Below are positions 17,567-26,917 of a DNA stretch of 64,000 nt, piece by piece. The notes under the pieces are model-generated. The model was not told where the DNA came from, did no database searches, and saw nothing but the letters and a program-made list of their open reading frames with translations. How positions within the stretch are numbered: the stretch's first letter is position 1; the number at the start of each line of letters is the position of its first letter. The translations under genes were made by a program, and so were the position numbers. The DNA is from Gemmatimonadota bacterium (GTDB taxonomy: Bacteria > Gemmatimonadota > Gemmatimonadetes > Longimicrobiales > Gaopeijiaceae), in the NCBI GenBank assembly GCA_041390125.1, contig JAWKQN010000017.1, positions 37,549-101,548 on the forward strand. The letters run 5' to 3'.

Positions 17567-18593
17567 GGTCCTCCGGCTCCATCCGGACCACGAGCTTGCC
17601 CACGCTCGCGCGCGATTCCAGGAAGCGGTGCGCCTCCGGCAACTCGGCAAAGGAGTAGGTCGCTCCCACGACCGGCCGCAGCCCGTGCGCGCGCGTGAAG
17701 TCCGTCAGTGACGTCCACAGCGCGAGGAGCCGCTGCGCGTCGGGCAGCAGATACCCGATGTGGGTGGCCAGCACGCCCGTGGACGCCAGGGCGGCGCGGG
17801 TGATGTCCATCCGCGGCGCGTCCCGCCAGGCCCGCCACCAGGACAGCGGGTTCCAGCGCGAGTAGTCCAGCCCGGCGTAGCCCGCCACCACGAGTCGGCC
17901 GAGCGGAGCCAGGTGGGCCAGGCAGGCGCGATACACCTCCCCGCCGACCACCTCCAGCACGACGTCGAAGCCGCGCTCGGCGGTCAGTGCGTCCAGCCGC
18001 GCCTCCCAGCCCGGGTCGCGATAGGCGACGGTGGCCTGCGCGCCGAGCGCCCGCACCCGCTCCAGCTTGGCCTCGCTGCCCGCCAGCCCCACCACCTCGC
18101 AGCCGAAGGCCCGGGCCATCTGCACGGCCGCGGTGCCCACGCCACCGGCGGCCGCGGTGACGGCCACGCGGTCGCTCGGACGCAGGCGCGCCATCTCCAT
18201 CAGCGCGACCCATGCCGTGAAGAAGTTCACCGCGAAGGCCGCGTTCTCCTCCACCGAGTACTCCGCGAGCGCGGGCAGGGCGCGCCGGGCGTCGAGCACC
18301 ACCCGCTCGGCATAGGCGCCATGCTGCATCCCGCACAGGACGCGCTGGCCCAGGCGCTCCTCCGGCACGTCCGGCCCGACCGCCGTGATGCGCCCGGTGG
18401 CCTCCATCCCCGGCACGTACGGCCTCGGCGGCGCCCACCCGTACAGACCCTTCCGGGAGAGCACCTCGGCGTAGTTGATCCCGATGGCCTCCACCGTCAC
18501 CCCCACCTGGCCGGGTCCGGGCTCCGGGGTCGGGACGTCCGTCAGGCGGAGGACCTCGGGGGGTCCCGTGCGGGAGAGCTGCCAGGCGCGCAT
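17553..18593 (-). CDS. MDR-family NADPH:quinone oxidoreductase-like protein
   Basis: This 346-aa cytoplasmic protein is a medium-chain dehydrogenase/reductase of the zinc-independent quinone oxidoreductase type: an N-terminal GroES-like domain (EVLRLTDVPTPEPGPGQV, GINYAEVLSRKGLY) and a Rossmann domain with the family motif AAAGGVGTAAVQMARAFG and an acidic-free loop GSEAKLERVRALGA favouring NADPH. The catalytic zinc cysteines of alcohol dehydrogenases are missing. The synaptic-vesicle VAT-1 branch is also similar (SFAELPEAHRFLESRASVGKLV). The start at ATG 18593 has a close GGAG. It is divergent from the AAA protein gene. Confidence 0.82.
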   Translation of the reverse strand: MRAWQLSRTGPPEVLRLTDVPTPEPGPGQVGVTVEAIGINYAEVLSRKGLYGWAPPRPYVPGMEATGRITAVGPDVPEERLGQRVLCGMQHGAYAERVVLDARRALPALAEYSVEENAAFAVNFFTAWVALMEMARLRPSDRVAVTAAAGGVGTAAVQMARAFGCEVVGLAGSEAKLERVRALGAQATVAYRDPGWEARLDALTAERGFDVVLEVVGGEVYRACLAHLAPLGRLVVAGYAGLDYSRWNPLSWWRAWRDAPRMDITRAALASTGVLATHIGYLLPDAQRLLALWTSLTDFTRAHGLRPVVGATYSFAELPEAHRFLESRASVGKLVVRMEPEDLSGS

Positions 18594-18730
18594 GGCTCCA
18601 AGGTGGCCGCAGGGCGCTCCGCCCGCGACCCGACGGGTCGGCGACCTGCTCCGCCGGTCCGTCCGCGGACGCTCCCCGCGCGCGCTGCGACTGGCGGCGG
18701 CGGCGCGCCGGCCGTCCTTTGGAGGCGCAC

Positions 18731-21421
18731 GTGCACCGTCCACCCCCCGCGCCGGCCGCCATGAGCACCCCCGATCTCCTGCTGATCTCCGACTTCGCCC
18801 GGGCCTGGGGGAAGCGGGAGTCACAGCGCGCACGGGCGCTGGTCGAGCACGACGAGCTCACGCAGGGGCTCGACCGGATCGAAGCCGCGCTCTCCGCGTC
18901 CCCGGCACGCTCCAGCCTGCTCGTGGGACCGCCCGGGGTGGGCAAGACCGCGTGGGCGCTCGCGCTGGGGCGACGCCTGCGCAAGCAGGGGTGGACCGTC
19001 TTCGAGACCTCCGCGTCCGACATCATGTCGGGACGCTCCTACATCGGTCAGGTGGAGGAGCGCGTCCAGCAGTTGCTGGCGTCCATGCGCGCCTCCCCCA
19101 GGTTGCTGTGGATCTGTCCCGCATTCCACGAGCTCACCTGGGCGGGCCGTCACAACCAGAGCCCGGTGGGGTTGCTCGAGTTGCTGGTGCCGCACCTCGA
19201 GACCGGCGCCATCCGCATGGTGGGGGAGACCTCGCCGGCGGCCTGGGAGCTCATGGTGCAGCTCGTCCCCAAGGTCCGCAGCGTGCTGGAGACGGTCCGG
19301 ATCAAGCCGCTCGAGCCCGAGCGCGTGCGTGCCCTGGCCGAGGCGCGCTTCGCGGGCAAGCGTCGGGGAAATCTCCGGCCCGAGGTCATCGCCGAGGCCG
19401 CGCGCCTGGCGGATCAGTTCCTCATCGCGCGGGAGAACCCCGGCCGACTGCTGGAGCTGCTGGATTCCACCAAGCAGCGCGTGCTCACCGCCCGGCCGCA
19501 CGCGACCGAGGTCGCCCTCGACGACATCCTGGTCACGCTGTCGAGCCATACCGGGATGCCGATCGAGCTGCTGGACGACCGCAGGCAGATGAGCCTGGCG
19601 GACGTGCGCGGCTGGTTCGACGAGCGCATCCTGGGCCAGGGCGAGGCGGTGCAGGCGGTGGTGGAGCGCATCGCGCTCGTGAAGGCCGGACTCACCGACC
19701 CGACGCGACCGCTCGCGGTCTTCCTGTTCGTCGGCCCCACGGGGACGGGCAAGACCGAGATCGCCAAGGCGCTGGCCACGTATCTGTTCCGCTCGTCGTC
19801 CCGCCTCCTGCGGCTGGACATGAGCGAGTTCCAGGATCCGGCCTCCCTCGATCGCATCCTGGGCGAGCGGGGCTCGGTCGCCGATCCCGGCGCGCTGGTC
19901 ACGCGCATCCGCGAGCATCCCTTCTCCATCGTGCTGCTGGACGAGTTCGAGAAGGCGCACCCCTCCGTCTGGGACCTCTTCCTGCAGGTCTTCGACGATG
20001 GCCGGCTCACCGCACGGGACGGCACCACGGCCGATTTCCGCAACGCCATCGTCATCATGACGTCCAACCTGGGCGCGGCCGATGCCCATACCGCGGGCCT
20101 CGGGTTCGGGACCGCCGGCCACGTCCGCTTCGAACCGTCCACCATCCGCCGCACGCTGGACGGCACCTTCCGTCCCGAGTTCCTCAACCGGATCGATCGG
20201 GTCGTCCTTTTCCGGCCGCTCAGCCGGCCGGTCATGCGCACCCTGCTGGACCTCGAGCTCAAGGCGGTCTACGAGCGCCGCGGTCTGCGTCGCCGGGGCT
20301 GGGCCATCGAGTGGGACGAGGCGGCGCTCGAGCACCTCATCGATCATGGATTCAGTCCCACGCTGGGCGCCCGACCGCTCAAGCGAGCGGTGGAGCAACG
20401 GTTCCTGGCCCCACTGGCGGAAGTGATCGTCGAGCATCGTGCGCCCGAAGGGGAGCAATTCCTGTTCGTGCGCCTGGAGGACGGCCGCCTCGCGGTGCAG
20501 TTCGTCGATCCCGATGCGCCCGACGACGCGCGTGCCTCCGTGGCGCCGGGAACGCCCCCGGAGCGCGAGCCGTCGCTGGAAGGCGTGGCCCTCGACGGCC
20601 AGGGCAGCGCAGCCGAGCTCGACCTCCTGACCACCCGCTACCACGCGCTGCGCGAACAGGTCACCGCACCGGGGTGGGGCACCGCCAAACAGGCTCGACT
20701 GGCGCGCATGGCCGAGGCGGGATTCTGGCAGCGTGAGGATCGCTTCCACACGCTCGGACTCGTCGAGTACATGGACCGGGTGGAGCGCGCGCTGTCCACC
20801 GCGGGATCGCTGCTCACGCGCCTGGGCACCACCTCCGCCGCGCCGCGGGCGCTGGTACGGCGCCTCGCGGAGCTGCTGTACCTGATCCGGGAGGCCGTCA
20901 CCGAGCTCGAGGACCAGCGTCTCGGAGACGCCTACCTGCACGTGCGGGCCGCGCCCGATCCGCAGCGGGGGCCCGACTGTGAGCGCGCGGCCCGTCGGCT
21001 GGCGACGATGTACCGCGGGTGGGGCGAGCGACGGCGCATGAAGGTGCAGGTGCTCGCCGAAGGCCACGACGCGAACGGCCGTTGGGAGTGTCTGCTGGCC
21101 GTGTCCGGGTTCGGAGCACACCGGATCCTCGAGCCCGAGACCGGACAGCACGTCTTCGAGCTGGAGAGCACCGGGGACGGCTCCCCCAAGGTGCGGGTCG
21201 CGGTGCGGGTGGTGGCCCAGCCGCTGCGGCCCGTGGATGTGCCCCGCGATGCCGAGCGCATCGCGCGGACGCTCCTGGATCAGCGCCATCCGAACCAGTC
21301 CACGACGATCGTCCGGCGCTACCGGGAAGCTCCCGACCCGCTCGTCCGCGACGCCGTGCGCGGATGGCGGACCGGGCGCTTCCAGGCGGTGCTGGATGGG
21401 GACTTCGACCTGATGGCGTGA
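18731..21421 (+). CDS. ClpB-like double-AAA protein with C-terminal release-factor-like region
   Basis: The 896-aa protein starts at GTG 18731 (GGAGG 5 nt upstream; ATG 18761 is an alternative). Residues 45-240 form a first AAA module with Walker A GPPGVGKT (66-73), but where Clp D1 domains have the Walker B 'IDE' this has WICPAFHE (127-134), and the usual paired arginines are absent. Residues 320-580 form an intact second module: GPTGTGKT (335-342), LLDEFEKAH (D404, E405) and RPEFLNRID (481-489). The aromatic GYVG pore loop of ClpB D2 appears replaced. Residues about 640-830 resemble the PCRF domain of class I release factors (ATMYRGWGERRRMKVQVL, then GAHRILEPETGQ near 797), but no GGQ domain follows. 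A role in remodelling ribosomes or a protein target is inference; no ClpP-type partner is nearby. Confidence 0.75.
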   Translation: MHRPPPAPAAMSTPDLLLISDFARAWGKRESQRARALVEHDELTQGLDRIEAALSASPARSSLLVGPPGVGKTAWALALGRRLRKQGWTVFETSASDIMSGRSYIGQVEERVQQLLASMRASPRLLWICPAFHELTWAGRHNQSPVGLLELLVPHLETGAIRMVGETSPAAWELMVQLVPKVRSVLETVRIKPLEPERVRALAEARFAGKRRGNLRPEVIAEAARLADQFLIARENPGRLLELLDSTKQRVLTARPHATEVALDDILVTLSSHTGMPIELLDDRRQMSLADVRGWFDERILGQGEAVQAVVERIALVKAGLTDPTRPLAVFLFVGPTGTGKTEIAKALATYLFRSSSRLLRLDMSEFQDPASLDRILGERGSVADPGALVTRIREHPFSIVLLDEFEKAHPSVWDLFLQVFDDGRLTARDGTTADFRNAIVIMTSNLGAADAHTAGLGFGTAGHVRFEPSTIRRTLDGTFRPEFLNRIDRVVLFRPLSRPVMRTLLDLELKAVYERRGLRRRGWAIEWDEAALEHLIDHGFSPTLGARPLKRAVEQRFLAPLAEVIVEHRAPEGEQFLFVRLEDGRLAVQFVDPDAPDDARASVAPGTPPEREPSLEGVALDGQGSAAELDLLTTRYHALREQVTAPGWGTAKQARLARMAEAGFWQREDRFHTLGLVEYMDRVERALSTAGSLLTRLGTTSAAPRALVRRLAELLYLIREAVTELEDQRLGDAYLHVRAAPDPQRGPDCERAARRLATMYRGWGERRRMKVQVLAEGHDANGRWECLLAVSGFGAHRILEPETGQHVFELESTGDGSPKVRVAVRVVAQPLRPVDVPRDAERIARTLLDQRHPNQSTTIVRRYREAPDPLVRDAVRGWRTGRFQAVLDGDFDLMA

Positions 21422-21429
21422 GGGACGGA

Positions 21430-21447
21430 GGCCCGCCCCCTCGGGCC
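21430..21447. terminator. Hairpin between convergent genes
   Basis: GGCCCG (21430-21435), a 6-nt C-rich loop, CGGGCC (21442-21447) gives a perfect 6-bp stem 9 bp after the AAA protein stop and 18 bp before the stop of the convergent HupE-like gene. Bidirectional termination is plausible. Confidence 0.4.
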
Positions 21448-21464
21448 AGGGCCGGAACGCGTGG

Positions 21465-22469
21465 TCAGGAGGGCAGGAACACCGCCGGCAGTCGCTCGAA
21501 CAGCCACAAGCAGGCGACCGAGCCCAGCGCGTATCCGATATACCGCGGAGCGCGTTCGGCCAGGGGCGCGGCCGCGACCGCGAGCGCGCGCAGCGCGGCC
21601 ACGGCCACCACGACGAACGCGATCTGCCCCGCCTCCACGCCGACGTTGAAGAACAGGAGGGCGAGCGGGATGTCGCCCGAGCGCAGGCCGATGGAGCCGA
21701 GCGCCCCGGCAAACCCCAGACCATGCAGCAGCCCGAAGACGAACGCCACGATCCACGGGCGCCGGTGGATGAGATGGGCGGAGTCACCCGTTCGGCCGAG
21801 CACGACGATCTCGCGGGCCAGCAGCATGATCGACAGCGCGATGGCCGCCTCGACCGGCGCCGGGTCGAGCGGAATGAACCCCGCAGCCGCTGCGCCGAGG
21901 GTAAGGCTGTGCGCCACGGTGAAGGCGGTGATGGTGACGAGCAGCGGCCGTGTGCCGCGCACGAGCACCAGCAGGCCCAGCACAAAGAAGAGATGGTCGA
22001 GCCCGAACAGGATGTGCTCGACCCCCATCACGAAGTAGCGGTGCGCGACCGAGCCCAGGGATCCACGATCGGCCCGAAGACCTTCGAGCGGAACCCGGAC
22101 GGAACGACCGCTGCCGCGATAGAATCCCGACGCCTCCGTTCCGTCCTGCCAACGTGCCAACACCACGACGCCGGAGAGAGACCACGGCAGCTCGATCGTA
22201 TCCGAGAAGGTCAGCGGGCGCTCGCAGGTGAACTCGAGGTGGCGGGCCGGGTCGGGTCCGCGCCCGTCCGGACGCCCGCGGCACACCGAGGGCAGCAGGC
22301 CCGGAAGCGCCGTCAACGGAGGCGCGCCGGTATCGACGACCGTCAGCTCGTAGCGACCCACACCGGTCTCGTCGAGGAACACCCGAGCGATCGAGGTCGT
22401 CTCGACGTCGTGTCGGGCGGGTACGGTCCCGAAGAGGAGGCCAAGGCCTACGAGTGCGAGCGCCGTCAC
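21465..22469 (-). CDS. HupE/UreJ family membrane protein
   Basis: The 334-aa product starts at GTG 22469, overlapping the stop of the isomerase gene by 4 bp. An N-terminal hydrophobic signal is followed by a soluble region of about 130 residues (FLDETGVGRYELTVVD, CERPLTFSDTIELPW). The C-terminal 190 residues have about six spans with the HupE/UreJ hallmarks GVEHILFGLDHLFFVLG, FTVAHSLTLG and FGLLHGLGFAGAL; the conserved histidines could bind a metal. HupE and UreJ are linked to nickel uptake, but this longer, periplasmic-domain form is widespread without hydrogenase or urease genes, and none are present here. Its metal or partner is unknown. Confidence 0.82.
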   Translation of the reverse strand: MTALALVGLGLLFGTVPARHDVETTSIARVFLDETGVGRYELTVVDTGAPPLTALPGLLPSVCRGRPDGRGPDPARHLEFTCERPLTFSDTIELPWSLSGVVVLARWQDGTEASGFYRGSGRSVRVPLEGLRADRGSLGSVAHRYFVMGVEHILFGLDHLFFVLGLLVLVRGTRPLLVTITAFTVAHSLTLGAAAAGFIPLDPAPVEAAIALSIMLLAREIVVLGRTGDSAHLIHRRPWIVAFVFGLLHGLGFAGALGSIGLRSGDIPLALLFFNVGVEAGQIAFVVVAVAALRALAVAAAPLAERAPRYIGYALGSVACLWLFERLPAVFLPS

Positions 22470-23296
22470 CGTTCGTTCTCGTCCACGAACACGATCGTGT
22501 ATCGCTCCCGGAGCTCGTCCACCTTCTCTCGTAGGACCGTCGACTCCCGCTCCGCGACCCAATCCACACGGACCTGGGCGGAGATCGAGTCCAGCGGAGG
22601 GGTCGACCCCGGGAGCACGGACGCGACCCAGAGCCAGTGCTGTCCGCGGACGCTGGTGTACGGTCCCACCCAGGACGTCGGAGATGCCGCCAGGACCCGG
22701 GTGGCCATCGAGTCCCCGAAGATCCGTTGCAGGTCGGTGGAGGACACGCTGTCCAGGGGGGACGCCTGCAGGGTGGAGGCACCAGGCAGGTCCGCGGGTG
22801 CCGACCCGCTCTGCAAGGCCGCCGCCAGGGCGGCGGACCCGGGGTGGGCTGCGGGCACGATCAGCTCGGTCAGCCACACGCGGGGCGCGGACGAATAGGC
22901 AGCCCGGTGCTGGGCGTAGAACGACTCCAGCTCCGCGCGCGACGGCCGCAGGACCCCCGCGCTGAGAACGTCGAGCATCTTCTGAGCGAGCAGATCGTGC
23001 ACCTGCGGGTCGTCATCGAGTCCCAGGAGCCGTGCCTCACGGACGAGGATCTGCTCGTCGATGAAGTTGTCCTCCAGGCGCTGGAGCTCGTCGGGCGTCA
23101 GTGGCAGGCCGATGGCCGCCTCGATCTGGGCGGCACGGGCGAGGACCAGATCGTGCCGGATCTCCACACGATCCGCGCCCCGGATCCGCTGCGTGGCGGT
23201 GTGGGCGCCGAACATCAAGAGCGCGATGAGGACGAAGTGGACGGTAGGTTCACGCCATACAGCCCGCCCACGCTCGCCGCCTGGGAGCCTGGCCAT
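22466..23296 (-). CDS. Membrane-anchored parvulin-type peptidyl-prolyl isomerase
   Basis: The 276-aa protein starts at ATG 23296 with GGAGG 5 nt upstream. A single N-terminal anchor (VHFVLIALLMFGAHTA, about residues 18-34) is followed by a SurA/PpiD-like helical region (LTPDELQRLEDNFIDEQILVREA, DDPQVHDLLAQKML) and a C-terminal region with weak resemblance to the PpiC rotamase fold (VWLTELIV... VGPYTSVRGQHWLWV). It would help fold exported proteins in the periplasm. Its stop overlaps the HupE-like start (GTGA), and such isomerase/HupE pairs recur in several phyla, which suggests the isomerase serves the HupE protein's periplasmic domain. Confidence 0.75.
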   Translation of the reverse strand: MARLPGGERGRAVWREPTVHFVLIALLMFGAHTATQRIRGADRVEIRHDLVLARAAQIEAAIGLPLTPDELQRLEDNFIDEQILVREARLLGLDDDPQVHDLLAQKMLDVLSAGVLRPSRAELESFYAQHRAAYSSAPRVWLTELIVPAAHPGSAALAAALQSGSAPADLPGASTLQASPLDSVSSTDLQRIFGDSMATRVLAASPTSWVGPYTSVRGQHWLWVASVLPGSTPPLDSISAQVRVDWVAERESTVLREKVDELRERYTIVFVDENER

Positions 23297-23708
23297 GGAT
23301 CCTCCCGCCGTACGAGGGTCTGCCTGACGTGTATTCCGGCCGGAGCGGCCTCCTGTCAACTGCGTCTATGCTGAGACTTTCCGACGTCGCAGGCCTCCGA
23401 CGGACCACGCCCACCGACCCGATCAAACGGCCGTCCTCGGGGCCTTGACAAACGGCGCGAGGCGCGCCCACTCTGCCGAGTAGAAACGGCACAACAAGAG
23501 GCAATCCTCTGGCGCCCGCTCGGCGGTATCTCCGCTCAGCTGACGCTTGGTGCGCGCCGCGCGCACTCCGCCTCGCCGGCCTTCCGATTCGGGTATCGCA
23601 CGCCCGTCAGGCGTGAGGACAGCGCGTCATCGTATGCCACCGGCTGCGTGATGCTCATAGATCGGCTTTCCATCCAGCGCGCCGAGTGCGTGCCAAAGGA
23701 GTCGAGTC
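23297..23708. promoter_or_regulatory. Long upstream region of the SusC gene
   Basis: This 412-bp gap has no credible gene and is the largest non-coding stretch in the window. It separates the divergent isomerase and SusC genes. It contains a -35-like TTGACA at 23445-23450 without a good -10 partner, a palindrome at 23550-23566, and a hairpin CACGCC-CGTCA-GGCGTG at 23599-23615. The SusC Shine-Dalgarno AGGAG lies 7 nt before its ATG. Confidence 0.45.
23550..23566. repeat. 17-bp palindrome upstream of SusC
   Basis: GTGCGCGC and GCGCGCAC flank a single central C, making a perfect inverted repeat 143 bp upstream of the SusC start. It may be an operator or an RNA hairpin in the leader. Confidence 0.45.
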
Positions 23709-26700
23709 ATGTCCCGGATCGAAGTAGTACGTCTTCTCTGCTTTCTCGTGGGGGCGCTCGGATGCATGGCGTCCCCCGATCCCCTCCAGGCCCAGACCGG
23801 GGCAGTCACCGGTGTGGTCACCACGACGGAGGGTCGCCCGTTGCAGAGCGCCCAGGTGGTGATCGAAGGCCTGCAGATCGGAGGCCTGTCCAATGCCCAG
23901 GGCCGCTATCTGGTGCAGAACGTGCCCGTGGGTCAGCAGCGCATCACCATCGAGCGCATCGGGTTCCGGCCTGTGACGCAGACCGTCGAGGTTCGACCCG
24001 GCGAGACGGCGGTGGCGGACTTCCAGCTCGAGGAGCGCGCCATCTCCATGGAGGGGATCGTCGTGACGGGAGTCGCTGCCGAGACCCCGGAAACCCAGCT
24101 TCCCTTCACGGTCGAACGGGTGGACGTGGATGAGATCACGAAGATCCAGACCGTGAACGTGGCTGGCCTGCTCCAGGCCAAGGTGCCCGGAGCCAAGGTC
24201 GTCCAGGGCTCCGGCGCACCCGGCAGCGAGCCGTCCTTCCAGTTGCGCGGTCCCACCAGCATCACCGGAAGCCAGTCGCCCCTGGTCGTCATCGACGGGG
24301 TCATCACGAACGGGGGGATCGCCGACATCGACCCTGCGGACGTGGAGAGCATGGAGGTCGTGAAGGGCGCGGCCGCGGCCGCCCTCTACGGGTCGCGCGC
24401 CTCGGCCGGGGTGGTGCAGATCACCACACGCTCGGGTGCCAACCTCGCCGACGGGCAGACCCAGTTCACCTTCCGAAGCTCGTTCCAGTCGAACTCGATC
24501 GAGCACTATCCAGGCGTGCCGTTCCATCATCAGTGGATGATGAACGCCGATCAGACGCAGATCCTCGACCGCAACGGAAACCCCATCACCTTCCCGCGCG
24601 ATGGGGCGCCAGCGTTGAACGACGGCGGCAACGGGCGGAACGCGTTCACCACGTTCATGCTGAACCCGTATCCCGCCGAGCTTCCCCTGCGCGATCCGAT
24701 GAAGCAGTTCTTCAACCCGGGCAACCGCATCACGAACTACGTGGCCATCGGCGGCAACGAGGGCAACACGAACTACCGTCTCTCCTTCGACTACACGAAC
24801 GAGGAGGGGGCCATCCAGCTTGCGCAGGGCCTCGAGCAGTTCAACGCGCGCCTCAACGTAGGCCAGCGCTTCGGGCAGTTCGACATCGCCGCGCAGGCAT
24901 ACTTCGCCAAGCGGGACCGGGGGCTGTTCGACGAGGGCGGGGGTGGAATCATCCGTGGACTGACCTTCACGACGGCCGCGGCGGACCTGACGCGGATCGA
25001 CCCGGCAACGGGAGACGTGGCCCACATCGGTGAGCCGATCAATCAGGGCAACGTCACCCGCAATCCCCTGTACGACCTGCTGAACACCACCAACGAAGAG
25101 AGCAGGGTGCGTGGCCTCGGGGGCCTGGACGTCAACTGGTCTCCACTCACGTGGCTGTCCTTCCAAGCGAACGGAAGCTTCGATCGCATCGAGACGGACA
25201 CGCACTTCTACCAGCGTCCAGGACTTCTGCGTCCGTTCAACACCCCCGCCACCGGCAGTATCTCCGACGCGAACGACGTTCGCCTCGAAATGAATGCCTC
25301 CGCGACGGCAGCGATGACGTTCCAGGTCGGTGAGGACCTGACCGTCCGGAGCCGGCTTCGCTACCTCCTCGAGTCTCTCGACGAGAGCGGCTTCAGTGTG
25401 AGCGGGAACAACCTCCCGGTGGCGAACGTCGAGCGTATCTCGCTCATCGGCGGTACCCCGACGCTCGACTCGTACAATCGGCAGGTCCGGTCGATGGGCT
25501 TCTTCGCCATCAGCTCGTTCGTGTACAAGGACCGGTACATCTTCGACGTGCTCGGCCGGCGAGACGGCAGCTCGCTCTTCGGCGCAGAGGAGCGCTGGCA
25601 GAACTACTATCGCTTCAGCGCCGCGTGGCGCCTGTCCGCCGAACCGTGGTTCAACGTGGACTGGCTCACGGAGCTGAAGCCGCGCTACTCGATCGGGACC
25701 GCAGGCGGGCGGCCCAGCTTCAACGCCCAGTACCAGACCTATGCCGTGACCGCCGGCGCGATCGCGCCGCGGACACTGGGGAACAGCCAGTTGAAGCCGG
25801 AGCTTGCCACCGAGCAGGAGTTCGGGCTGGATGCCGTCATCGCGGAGCGGTTCCGGATCCAGGCCAACTACGTGGATACGAAGGTGGAGGACGCGCTTCT
25901 GTTGGTGCCGTTGCCGTCTGTGGCCGGCTTCGAGAACCAATGGCGCAACGGTGCCACGATCGAGTCCAACTCCCGTGAGCTGGCCCTCGAGGCGTCGCTG
26001 ATCGAACGGTCGGATCTGCTCTGGACGGCCCGCCTCAACCTGGATCGGACCCGTACGAAGATCACGAAGTTGAACGTTGCGCCGTATCGGATCTCCGACT
26101 ACCGGGCCGGCCTCTACATCCGTGAGGGCGAGACGCTGGGGTCCTACTACGGGCACAAGTGGCCGACGTCGTGCGCAGAGCTCGCGGCGGGCACCGACTG
26201 CGGGCAATTCCAGGTGAACGACGATGGGTATCTCGTCTATGTCGGAACCGGCAACAGCTGGACGGAAGGAAAGAGCAAGAACCTCTGGGGGACGACCGGC
26301 GAGGTGAACGGGGTCAACTACAGCTGGGGTCTGCCGATCGGACCGCTCAATTCAGGATACAACCCTCCCGACCAGAAGCTCGGCGACAGCGAGCCGTCGC
26401 TGAACGCCAGCTTCCTGCAGAACCTGGAGTGGAAGAACTTCGGATTCACCGTGCTCTTCGATTCGGAGTTCGGGGCTCAGGTCTACAACCAGACGATGCA
26501 GTGGCGCTGTCGCGATGGTCACTGCCCGATGATGGATCAGACGGGCAAACCGGACGAGCGGCAGAAGCCCGTCACCTACTACAACGCGTTGGGCTTCTAC
26601 TCCAACAACCGGAACAACAGCTACTTCACGGAGGATGCGGACTACATCAAGCTGCGAGAGCTGTCTGTGCGCTACAGCCTCCCCGAGAGCCAACTGCCCG

Positions 26701-26900
26701 CCGCCCTTCAGCGACTGGGCATCTCCCGGGCAACGGTCAACCTCACGGGCCGGAACCTCAAGACGTGGACCGACTACCGCGGCTTCGATCCCGAGGTCGG
26801 CAAGAACACGTTCGGGGGCTCCGCGGCCGTCGGCCGGATCGACGAGTACTTCTATCCGAACTTCCGGAGCGTCGGGCTCGATCTGGAACTGGTGTTCTAG
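23709..26900 (+). CDS. SusC/RagA family TonB-linked outer membrane receptor
   Basis: This 1063-aa protein has a signal peptide ending near PLQAQ (residue 29), a carboxypeptidase-regulatory-like domain (about 30-112, GAVTGVVTTTEGRPLQSAQV), a TonB plug domain (about 130-230, with LQAKVPGAKVVQG, SFQLRGPTSI, VVIDGVITNGG, AAAALYGSRASAGVVQITT) and a beta-barrel of over 800 residues ending ...RSVGLDLELVF with a C-terminal aromatic residue. It should import a ligand too large for porins, energised by TonB. The SusD-like lipoprotein gene follows 17 bp downstream. No sensor, sigma/anti-sigma pair or TonB gene is nearby, so the inducing substrate cannot be read from regulators. Confidence 0.93.
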   Translation: MSRIEVVRLLCFLVGALGCMASPDPLQAQTGAVTGVVTTTEGRPLQSAQVVIEGLQIGGLSNAQGRYLVQNVPVGQQRITIERIGFRPVTQTVEVRPGETAVADFQLEERAISMEGIVVTGVAAETPETQLPFTVERVDVDEITKIQTVNVAGLLQAKVPGAKVVQGSGAPGSEPSFQLRGPTSITGSQSPLVVIDGVITNGGIADIDPADVESMEVVKGAAAAALYGSRASAGVVQITTRSGANLADGQTQFTFRSSFQSNSIEHYPGVPFHHQWMMNADQTQILDRNGNPITFPRDGAPALNDGGNGRNAFTTFMLNPYPAELPLRDPMKQFFNPGNRITNYVAIGGNEGNTNYRLSFDYTNEEGAIQLAQGLEQFNARLNVGQRFGQFDIAAQAYFAKRDRGLFDEGGGGIIRGLTFTTAAADLTRIDPATGDVAHIGEPINQGNVTRNPLYDLLNTTNEESRVRGLGGLDVNWSPLTWLSFQANGSFDRIETDTHFYQRPGLLRPFNTPATGSISDANDVRLEMNASATAAMTFQVGEDLTVRSRLRYLLESLDESGFSVSGNNLPVANVERISLIGGTPTLDSYNRQVRSMGFFAISSFVYKDRYIFDVLGRRDGSSLFGAEERWQNYYRFSAAWRLSAEPWFNVDWLTELKPRYSIGTAGGRPSFNAQYQTYAVTAGAIAPRTLGNSQLKPELATEQEFGLDAVIAERFRIQANYVDTKVEDALLLVPLPSVAGFENQWRNGATIESNSRELALEASLIERSDLLWTARLNLDRTRTKITKLNVAPYRISDYRAGLYIREGETLGSYYGHKWPTSCAELAAGTDCGQFQVNDDGYLVYVGTGNSWTEGKSKNLWGTTGEVNGVNYSWGLPIGPLNSGYNPPDQKLGDSEPSLNASFLQNLEWKNFGFTVLFDSEFGAQVYNQTMQWRCRDGHCPMMDQTGKPDERQKPVTYYNALGFYSNNRNNSYFTEDADYIKLRELSVRYSLPESQLPAALQRLGISRATVNLTGRNLKTWTDYRGFDPEVGKNTFGGSAAVGRIDEYFYPNFRSVGLDLELVF

Positions 26901-26917
26901 GGAGGGGAGAGCCGACA

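Noticed and set aside
20600..21421. A functional release factor fused to an AAA protein
   Set aside because: Only the PCRF-like region is visible; the GGQ catalytic domain and anticodon-like recognition motifs are absent, so peptide release activity is not supported.
23445..23473. TTGACA as a SusC promoter
   Set aside because: At the 16-18 bp spacing there is no recognisable -10, and the best AT-rich hexamer is 30 bp away, so I do not call it as a promoter.
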